In this document: piece by piece, positions 26,682 through 32,190 of the stretch
How positions within the stretch are numbered: the stretch's first letter is position 1
Layout: each line of letters begins with the position of its first letter
Notes under the pieces: generated by a model
Told to the model about the DNA's origin: nothing
The model's input: only the letters and a program-made list of their open reading frames with translations
Databases searched by the model: none
Made by a program: the position numbers and the translations under genes
Source of the DNA: Roseivirga sp.
Lineage (GTDB): Bacteria > Bacteroidota > Bacteroidia > Cytophagales > Cyclobacteriaceae
Direction of reading: 5' to 3'
Length of the DNA: 64,000 nt
Assembly: GCA_021404565.1 (NCBI GenBank)
Contig: JAAWWF010000016.1
Coordinates: forward strand, 1-64,000

Positions 26682-27413
26682 TTAGTTTCGGCCTTTTTCA
26701 TCTGGGTATAAAGTGGTCACTTTATCACTTTGACAATATCTTTTCGACTCAATATCAATGATGCTCACCTTTCCTGTAAAGGCTGCTCCGGTATCCATGT
26801 TCCATAGCTTCCCTGCTTGTATGGGTATGTCAATGTCATAATTTGTAGTTGGCGTATGACCAATGTATATCTCTTTATAATGCTTGAACCTCTTTGGATA
26901 ATAAGGATCAGACTCACTTAAGTCTTGCTCTTTCATGAGTAATGCTGACTCCCAAAGAGTCCTGTCCCAGGAATAATTTGATTTATGCACTTCTTTATGA
27001 ACTCCGTGCATTGAGGTGAATCCAGCATGTATGAACAATCGGTTTTCATTGTCGATATAAAAGTCCACCATATCACCAAAGAATTCAACATGTAGTTCTT
27101 TTTCCTGATCCGACATATCGGAATAGCTCTTAGTCGTTGCCAAACCACCATGCCCTAACCAGGTGCTATTCGGTTTTCCTGTTTTCAGCCATTCTTCGCA
27201 CCATTGGTCATGATTACCTTTTATGAAAATCGCATCATACTGGTCTTTGAAGGCAACCAAAAAGGAGATGACTTGTGCTGAATCACTCCACCCGTCCACA
27301 TAGTCACCCAAAAAAATGAACCGATCAGTGCTTTTAATATCAATCTGCGTCAATACTTGCTCAAGTGCCTTCAGCCCTCCATGGATATCACCGATCACAA
27401 AGGTTCTCATCAT
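26682..27413 (-). CDS. PPP-type metallophosphatase (ApaH/PrpE-like)
   Basis: A 243-residue cytoplasmic phosphoesterase with the three PPP metal motifs: GDIHG (8-12), GDYVDG (36-41) and GNHD (66-69). Later metal-ligand His appear in FIHAGFTS and IGHTPT. Relatives act as Ser/Thr phosphatases, as Ap4A hydrolases or on RNA ends; ApaH removes Np4-caps, PrpE is a Tyr phosphatase. The ATG shares a base with the kptA stop (TAATG at 27411-27415), so it is the last gene of a tightly coupled set with an RNA 2'-phosphotransferase. A nucleotide or RNA-end substrate is a reasonable inference. Two Met codons in a row make the start ambiguous by one residue. Confidence 0.85.
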   Translation of the reverse strand: MMRTFVIGDIHGGLKALEQVLTQIDIKSTDRFIFLGDYVDGWSDSAQVISFLVAFKDQYDAIFIKGNHDQWCEEWLKTGKPNSTWLGHGGLATTKSYSDMSDQEKELHVEFFGDMVDFYIDNENRLFIHAGFTSMHGVHKEVHKSNYSWDRTLWESALLMKEQDLSESDPYYPKRFKHYKEIYIGHTPTTNYDIDIPIQAGKLWNMDTGAAFTGKVSIIDIESKRYCQSDKVTTLYPDEKGRN

Positions 27414-27952
27414 TACTCAATTAAGTATTTAGGATTTACAAAATCAGTCAACCAAACACCATTTTGAGATCTGAAAAACTTGATTCCATCTCTATGCATG
27501 ATCCCGGATTGGACAATGAGTACCACCGGCTTTCCTCTTCTTCCGCCTACATTAATAGCCGTTTCTTTATCTTTACTTAGATGCACATGTTGTCGATTCA
27601 TTTTCATTAACCCTTCCTCGCGAATGGACTTCATGAATTTGCCAACAGTTCCATGATATAGAAACTCAGGTGGTTCGACTTCCTTCAGTTCCAAATCCAC
27701 CCGAACAGAATGGCCTTGATTGGCTCTTATTTTTAACCCATCAGCACTTAAGACAAACCTTTTTTTATCATTAGTTCTAACTACCTCTTCTAAGGTCTTT
27801 TTGTCTAAAGCAATCCTTTCTTCTCGATTAATACCTTCAATCAGTTTTTCTACTTCCAACCAACCATTCTCATCCAATTCTACATTGATATGCTCCGGTT
27901 TATGTCTGAGGATATAGCTCATCAATTTGCTAATCCTTTTTAATTTTTTCAT
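27413..27952 (-). CDS. kptA: RNA 2'-phosphotransferase, Tpt1/KptA family
   Basis: Uses NAD+ to remove an internal RNA 2'-phosphate, giving ADP-ribose 1'',2''-cyclic phosphate. Some family members also ADP-ribosylate RNA or DNA 5'-phosphates. The 179-residue protein is full length. An N-terminal winged helix starts with SYILRHKPEH (Arg16-His17), followed by NDKKRF (Arg65) and IRANQGHSV. The ADP-ribosyltransferase-like lobe has LYHGT (98-102) and MNRQHVHLS (118-126). By my count the conserved R-H-R-R tetrad is Arg16, His17, Arg65 and Arg120, so it looks active. It overlaps the small upstream gene by four bases and the phosphatase by one. Confidence 0.93.
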   Translation of the reverse strand: MKKLKRISKLMSYILRHKPEHINVELDENGWLEVEKLIEGINREERIALDKKTLEEVVRTNDKKRFVLSADGLKIRANQGHSVRVDLELKEVEPPEFLYHGTVGKFMKSIREEGLMKMNRQHVHLSKDKETAINVGGRRGKPVVLIVQSGIMHRDGIKFFRSQNGVWLTDFVNPKYLIE

Positions 27953-28215
27953 AATATAAGATACTGGTTAAGTTCTGGGGTGTTAAATAGCAATTGTTCT
28001 TCAGCAGGAATCATGAGTTTACCCAACTCATTAGTCTTAACAAATTCAAACTGCTCAGTTACAAAATCTGAAATGTCCCCGATTTCCAATATGTCGTCTT
28101 TGGCAGAAGATTTAATCAAGTCACCCCCCAGACCAATCTGAATAGCTTTTCTATAGGATGTGATATACAATGATTTCCTCAACTGCTGCCCTTCCCAGAT
28201 TCGTTTTATATTCAA
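27949..28215 (-). CDS. Small protein of unknown function in the kptA operon
   Basis: An 88-residue protein I do not recognise. It starts with a basic stretch (MNIKRIWEGQQLRK) and carries QIGLGGDLIKSS and a C-terminal PEEQ/PELNQYLIL-like end. No signal peptide or membrane span is present. The start is TTG (28215), as no ATG is in frame upstream before a stop. The end overlaps kptA by four bases, so it is part of the same unit and could be a partner of KptA or the PARG. Confidence 0.6.
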   Translation of the reverse strand: MNIKRIWEGQQLRKSLYITSYRKAIQIGLGGDLIKSSAKDDILEIGDISDFVTEQFEFVKTNELGKLMIPAEEQLLFNTPELNQYLIL

Positions 28216-28219
28216 TTTT

Positions 28220-28237
28220 ATTTTAATAATTCTTTAT
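28220..28237. repeat. 18-bp direct repeat, copy 1
   Basis: ATTTTAATAATTCTTTAT differs at one base from 29158-29175. The two copies lie just upstream of the 88-residue gene and of the PARG gene and so flank the PARG gene. This could mark a past duplication or recombination. Confidence 0.4.
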
Positions 28238-28331
28238 TAAGTGAGAGATGTGTTCTCCAAACAAACATGGATGAGTTAAGAAAATAGCAGGACTAACCTA
28301 ACCTATCCCACACCTTTGTTCTATAGCGATT

Positions 28332-29159
28332 TTAAACAAATACCCTTTGAAAAGCCTCAATGAATTTTTTATCCCGGGAATAAACTGCAAATACAATGTG
28401 CTCAAATTGATTTTTAAACATACCTTCCAATCGTTCCTTAAATAGGTTTGCTATGATATTTGGGTCGTTTTGAAATACTCCACAACCCCATGCTCCTAGT
28501 ATCAGCATATCATTTTTCTTTGACTTTGATAATGTCAGCAGTTTTTCTATTCGTTTTCCCATCAAATCTGGAATAGCTTCTTTCAATTGAGGTTCTTTTC
28601 GAAGGACGACACCTGTGTTGACCGCTGCGCTGGTCACAATATTGCATAAGGTTGGTTCATCCACTAATTCACCCTTAAAATTTCTAAAAAACAATACTTG
28701 TGGACTGTAGATCATGGTATCTGTATATACACAACTCTTCATCCCCCTATGCAAATCATAATATCCAATTGTGGATGTTTGACTGTCATATAAATTAGAT
28801 GACAGAGCCAAGCTTTCTTCCTGAGCAACCGCGCCATTCAGAAAACCACCTCCCGGGTTTTTCGCAGAAGCGAAATTCAGACACATAACCTTTCCTTTGT
28901 GCTGTTTTGAAACTCTATGAATACAGCTTACTACATCTTCTTCTATTACTTCAAAAGTTGTATTAAAGGTGTCTGGATTTTCCTCCGCACTTTTCCCTAG
29001 TAATTCCAGCGCTTCACTTGAAAACACTTCCGTATGCTTGAGAGTATTATTGACACCATCCTCAACTGATACCGCAACAGTGTTCTGACTGATATACTTC
29101 CCTTCTTTTATTATCCGAAGGGTTTCTTCTGCCTTTATCTTTCTAGTACTTTTTTTCAT
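28332..29159 (-). CDS. Bacterial-type poly(ADP-ribose) glycohydrolase, TIGR02452 family
   Basis: A 275-residue macrodomain-fold enzyme that removes ADP-ribose from modified targets. The PARG signature GGG-X(6-8)-QEE is present: NPGGGFLNGAVAQEE, with the triple Gly at 103-105 and Gln-Glu-Glu at 113-115. Other family blocks are CLNFASAKNPGGG, the YYDLH..., 'TDTMIYSPQVLFFR' and ILGAWGCGVFQNDP, the last being the phosphate-binding loop. Length and order match bacterial PARGs, and the catalytic Glu pair is intact. Its ATG overlaps the stop of a macrodomain gene remnant. It heads the run that continues to kptA and the phosphatase. Confidence 0.88.
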   Translation of the reverse strand: MKKSTRKIKAEETLRIIKEGKYISQNTVAVSVEDGVNNTLKHTEVFSSEALELLGKSAEENPDTFNTTFEVIEEDVVSCIHRVSKQHKGKVMCLNFASAKNPGGGFLNGAVAQEESLALSSNLYDSQTSTIGYYDLHRGMKSCVYTDTMIYSPQVLFFRNFKGELVDEPTLCNIVTSAAVNTGVVLRKEPQLKEAIPDLMGKRIEKLLTLSKSKKNDMLILGAWGCGVFQNDPNIIANLFKERLEGMFKNQFEHIVFAVYSRDKKFIEAFQRVFV

Positions 29160-29236
29160 TTCAATAATTCTTTATAGAGATCATAATTCTCCTGATCAAA
29201 ACATGCGAACTGGACTTCCAAATCGTCTATTTGATT
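29156..29236 (-). pseudogene. C-terminal remnant of a macrodomain (YmdB-like) gene
   Basis: On the minus strand, directly before the PARG ATG and sharing ATGA with it, an open stretch from a stop at about 29237 reads NQIDDLEV and then QFACFDQENYDLYKELLK, then stops. Macrodomain ADP-ribose hydrolases characteristically end 'V.FvcFdeeny.lYe.lL'. Nothing upstream continues the fold, so only about the last 25 residues survive. The match is short, so this call is moderate. Confidence 0.5.
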
Positions 29237-29376
29237 TCAATTATATCTCTCTTTATTAAATCAATTTTCATCGTCAGTTATATTAAGAAGTTGACAAATG
29301 AGGAAAGGCAAATTGTAAATCGTGGAGTTTTCACTCAAAGCCCAATTACTTCAACCTTACCCTTAGAACTCTTTTA

Positions 29377-29577
29377 TCATCTCAAAGCATCAAACGCACC
29401 AAAGACAAACCCGAAATCATTATAGGTCTTTACTCTCCCTGTTATCATAACTTCAGACCAACCTTTCAATTTTGCTTTAATCTTAATATGAGGTGCTCCT
29501 CCCTTGAAAGTAAAAGCATCAAACGTCATTGATTTACCAAAAGGGGTAAAGCCAGGGTCAAAATTCAAGTGTTTCAT
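29377..29577 (-). pseudogene. N-terminal fragment of a PRPP-synthetase-like (Prs/Adps-type) gene
   Basis: From ATG 29577 the 66-residue frame reads MKHLNFDPGFTPFGKSMTFD and AFTFKGGAPHIKIK, then VMITGRVKTYNDFGFVFG and AFDALR before a TGA. The start of PRPP synthetases has the same order: a nucleotide-site loop with an FsdGE.hv.i strand, then '...NDnl.el....DALRraga'. The protein ends exactly where 'DALRR' should lead into the PYF.YaRQDR loop, so more than two thirds is missing and it cannot be active. Prs-like genes paired with nadV are a common target of NrtR regulators, which fits the neighbouring gene. Confidence 0.6.
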
Positions 29578-29578
29578 T

Positions 29579-29599
29579 TTTGCGTATTCAGAACGCAAA
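29579..29599. promoter_or_regulatory. Candidate NrtR operator
   Basis: TTTGCGT-N7-ACGCAAA is a 21-bp palindrome with perfect 7-bp arms. It ends two bases before the ATG of the Prs-like fragment and so covers its ribosome-binding region. The word TTGCGT recurs in the same direction at 29632-29637, inside TTTTGCGTAAAA, and at 29708-29713, overlapping the regulator's own start. Position between a Nudix-type regulator and its likely targets makes an operator likely; this is inferred, not shown. Confidence 0.5.
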
Positions 29600-29711
29600 T
29601 AAAAATAATAAATACTCTGAATCAAATGTTTTTGCGTAAAACTTACACTAATTTACATTTATTGCTTCAGCAGGTATTCCAATTGACTCAAATAAGCTGT
29701 AACTTTATTGC

Positions 29712-30401
29712 GTGAAAACAACACAAAATATTCAGGTAGCAGTTGATGCCATTGTATTTGGCTACAGTAAAGAAAATGGAGTGAGTGTCCTTCTTATTAA
29801 AAGGAAATACGAACCTTTCCAAGGTCAATGGGCTATCCCTGGCGGATTCGTCAAAGATGAGGAATCGCTTGAAGCCGCTGTTGAAAGAGAGTTGAAGGAA
29901 GAAACGGGGGTTAAAATCAACTATCTCGAACAACTATATACCTTTGGTGAACCTGATCGAGATCCGCGCAAGAGAATATTAGCTGTCGCCTATTTCGGGC
30001 TGGTAAAGTCAGCGCAATTTGAAAAACTCAAAGCCAGTACGGATGCTGAAGAAGCTGAATGGTTCAACATCAAGAAATTACCCAAACTGGCATTTGACCA
30101 CAAGAAAGTTTTGCGCATAGCTATAGAAAGGTTACGGTCAAAAATCAAATATCAGCCAATTGGGTTTGAACTCCTCGACAAGAAGTTCCCGTTTTCAGAC
30201 CTTGAGCATTTATACACTACCTTACTTGACAGGCCTATCGATCGAAGGAATTTTAAAAAGAAAATAAGTCATCTTAAAATCCTGGACGAACTTCCTGAAA
30301 AGGCAAAGTCCAAGGGAGCTGGCAGGCCTGGAAATCTATTCCAGTTTAACAAGTCTCGCTACAACGAATTGGTTAGAAAGGGTTTGCATTTTGAATTGTA
30401 G
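29712..30401 (+). CDS. nrtR: NrtR-type transcriptional regulator (Nudix domain plus winged helix)
   Basis: A 229-residue cytoplasmic regulator. The Nudix domain (about 7-140) includes VDAIVFGY and LLIKRKYEPFQGQWAIPGG. The Nudix box at 45-67 fits GX5EX7REUXEEXGU exactly, whereas many NrtR proteins have lost it, so hydrolysis of ADP-ribose-like ligands is possible. The C-terminal winged helix runs FPFSDLEHLYTTLLDRPIDR, then KKISHLKILDEL and GRPGNLFQF. NrtR proteins sense ADP-ribose or related nucleotides and repress NAD+ genes; the AraR branch of the same family controls arabinose use. The NAD+/ADP-ribose neighbours favour NrtR. GTG is the only usable start. TAACTTTA at 29700-29707 resembles a -7 box, which would give an almost leaderless message. 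Confidence 0.85.
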   Translation: MKTTQNIQVAVDAIVFGYSKENGVSVLLIKRKYEPFQGQWAIPGGFVKDEESLEAAVERELKEETGVKINYLEQLYTFGEPDRDPRKRILAVAYFGLVKSAQFEKLKASTDAEEAEWFNIKKLPKLAFDHKKVLRIAIERLRSKIKYQPIGFELLDKKFPFSDLEHLYTTLLDRPIDRRNFKKKISHLKILDELPEKAKSKGAGRPGNLFQFNKSRYNELVRKGLHFEL

Positions 30402-30426
30402 ACACAATGAGTCCACAAGGTTTTTC

Positions 30427-30528
30427 TCATTCATTTGCTATCTTTTTAAAAGTCAAGAAGCATCTCCCATCATTTTCTCATTCTGAATGAGAAAATACTG
30501 AGAAACGGACATTCTTTTGTCTCGTTTA
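30427..30528 (+). repeat. Direct repeat copy 2, right border of the NAD/ADP-ribose module
   Basis: About 80% identical to 26488-26588 and in the same direction. It contains the perfect palindrome at 30473-30495. It lies just after nrtR, so the two copies bracket the whole set from phosphatase to regulator. Confidence 0.6.
30473..30495. terminator. Perfect 23-bp palindrome, possible bidirectional terminator
   Basis: TTTTCTCATTC (30473-30483), a central T, and GAATGAGAAAA (30485-30495) form an 11-bp stem. It lies between the convergent nrtR and aspartyl-protease genes. The arms start with T and end with A runs, so it could act on both strands. Confidence 0.4.
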
Positions 30529-30615
30529 ATTCATCAGGCAGGCAAAGAGGCTTTATTGTTCCTTTTTTCACAGATCTCCCATACGGAAAACCTGGTATTC
30601 CCTGGACTGAAGTGC

Positions 30616-31791
30616 TTACAAATATCCCTGGATCTTAAGCAATTTGATAGTTGAACCAGCTGAATTTCGAATGGTCAACTGAACTGCACTTCCCTTCTTT
30701 TTTAACAGTTTCTCTATCTGATCAAGTGTCAGGTCAGCTACTTCTTTTCCATTCAATTCAGTAATTACATCACCCACAGCCAAATTCAGCTGGGCGGCTT
30801 CCGTGTTCTCGTAAATACCCGTTATAAACAAACCGTCATCGGTATCTCTTCTATCAGCATATGAAAAACCCGTAAGTGTCGACTCATAGGCTTCTTTATT
30901 GCCATTTGGCTTTAAGTGGAGCTTTTGATGAGCAAAATCAAAAATCACCTCAAACTTCTCCAAAATCTTATTTCCCAATAAGCCTCCCATTTCGGCACTT
31001 GATAGGGCACCAGACTTGTCCTCAGAATAATCAAGTACCGGAAGTTCAATTTTATGATTCCCGATTTTCACTGATATAGCTCTGAATTGATTACCCACAA
31101 TTTCACCACCTACTCCACCAAAAGCATTAGAATAATGTAGCTTCTCACTGATCAAATCTGAGAGGTTAAACTCATCGGCAGTCGCTGAGGTAATATCTAT
31201 CGTTCCGCCATTGCCTAAATCAAGCTGAAATTCTTTCTTAATGACGACATCATCTGTTATAGCTATTTCAAGAGGAATATAAATACGGTTATTCCTCAGG
31301 GTCATCGGGATAGCCTCAAATCCTCCCGGAGGATCATACTGTTCCGGGTCATAGAGAGACAGCATTTTACTTTCATAGTCTAACAGTGCGATATACCTCC
31401 TTAAAAAACTCAAGCCAATAATCCCATCCACAGCTTGACCCAGAATAGGCCTCAAATGAAGCAATGGCGTATATCTGGGTATAAATTCGATCCCGCTTAA
31501 ATTGACAGCAATCGTATCCAGAACAACCATAACTTGCTGTGGTTGAGAACCGGCTCCTGGCAAAGTGGCAAGTTGTCTTCTGTAAGCTGGAATTCCGGTT
31601 TCTGCAAAATAGGTGCTATCCAAGTAAAGGCCATCTGCCCCTGAATCAAGGACCAGGCGAACGGCTTGCCGGTCATTCAGCATGGCCTTTAAAACAATAT
31701 GATTCTCATAGTCAAATGACACGCTGACCTGAGACATTGCCCGGGAACTCGGAAAACAGCAGCAAGCAAAATAAATAACCAAAATTCTCAT
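30616..31791 (-). CDS. Retropepsin-like aspartyl protease with PDZ domain
   Basis: A 391-residue exported protein. A short hydrophobic N-terminus (MRILVIYFACCCFPSSRA) precedes a pepsin-like fold: the first catalytic-loop match is LVLDSGADGLYLD (near 45) and a second, degenerate copy is FQLDLGNGGTIDI (near 198). In between is DGIIGLSFLRRYIALLDYE, typical of this family. A PDZ domain fills about 310-390 (GLFITGIYENTEAAQLNLAVGDVI, 'ELNGKEVADLTLDQIEKLL'). Bacteroidota encode many such periplasmic proteins; substrates are unknown. It is divergent from the padR gene across the large palindrome. Confidence 0.82.
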   Translation of the reverse strand: MRILVIYFACCCFPSSRAMSQVSVSFDYENHIVLKAMLNDRQAVRLVLDSGADGLYLDSTYFAETGIPAYRRQLATLPGAGSQPQQVMVVLDTIAVNLSGIEFIPRYTPLLHLRPILGQAVDGIIGLSFLRRYIALLDYESKMLSLYDPEQYDPPGGFEAIPMTLRNNRIYIPLEIAITDDVVIKKEFQLDLGNGGTIDITSATADEFNLSDLISEKLHYSNAFGGVGGEIVGNQFRAISVKIGNHKIELPVLDYSEDKSGALSSAEMGGLLGNKILEKFEVIFDFAHQKLHLKPNGNKEAYESTLTGFSYADRRDTDDGLFITGIYENTEAAQLNLAVGDVITELNGKEVADLTLDQIEKLLKKKGSAVQLTIRNSAGSTIKLLKIQGYL

Positions 31792-31813
31792 TACCTAAAT
31801 TCTTAGTTTCTGA

Positions 31814-31857
31814 AAGGTATCTATTTGTTTTGTGATCACAAAACAAATAGATACCTT
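31814..31857. promoter_or_regulatory. 44-bp perfect palindrome, probable PadR operator
   Basis: Bases 31814-31835 are the exact reverse complement of 31836-31857, with no spacer (centre TGTGATCACA). It lies between the protease ATG (31791) and the padR ATG (31865), ending 7 bases before the latter. A palindrome this long and exact in a divergent promoter points to a dimeric-regulator site, most simply for the adjacent PadR protein. It would also fold into a strong leader hairpin. Confidence 0.6.
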
Positions 31858-31864
31858 CCTACGT

Positions 31865-32188
31865 ATGAAACCGCAGGACGTTAGCAGCCAGGAAGAAATT
31901 ATTTTACTTAGTGTAGGGAGTCTGGAACCGGAAGCCTATGCTTATGGGCTTCAATCGGAGATAAAAACCGAAGCAAATCTGAATTGGTCCATTGGCACTA
32001 TCCACACCATACTTTACAGGCTGGAAAGCAAGGGCCTACTCAAATCAGAAATGGGTGGGTCTAGCGGCAAAAGAGGTGGCAGAAGCAAGCGACTTCACAG
32101 ACTCACTACCAGGGGCTATGATCTGGCAATGCATGTACAGGAAGTAAGAAAGACCATGTGGTCTAAGCTTTCAACTAATAAACTTTAA
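31865..32188 (+). CDS. PadR-family transcriptional regulator
   Basis: A 107-residue winged-helix repressor. The core is SSQEEIILLSVGSLEPEAYAYGLQ, then IGTIHTILYRLESKGLLKSE (recognition helix and following wing), then RGGRSKRLHRLTTRGYDLA, all standard PadR-N features. ATG 31865 is preferred to GTG 31832, because the latter lies inside the palindrome and the ATG gives the usual length. The stop is two bases before the permease start, so the pair forms one unit, a common arrangement in Bacteroidota and Acidobacteriota. Confidence 0.88.
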   Translation: MKPQDVSSQEEIILLSVGSLEPEAYAYGLQSEIKTEANLNWSIGTIHTILYRLESKGLLKSEMGGSSGKRGGRSKRLHRLTTRGYDLAMHVQEVRKTMWSKLSTNKL

Positions 32189-32190
32189 TC

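Noticed and set aside
28216-28331. A second ELLK-stop ending before the 88-residue gene, like the macrodomain stub
   Set aside because: Only the last few codons agree, within the 18-bp repeat; upstream residues do not match a macrodomain.
29231-29425. Plus-strand frame with KKLTNEERQIVNRG, faintly like the start of MsrB
   Set aside because: Only about 15 residues resemble methionine sulfoxide reductase B and the rest does not; the opposite strand holds better-supported Prs and macrodomain remnants.
29712-30401. Regulator as AraR (arabinose control), the sister group of NrtR
   Set aside because: No arabinose genes nearby; all neighbours concern NAD+ or ADP-ribose. Not excluded by sequence alone.
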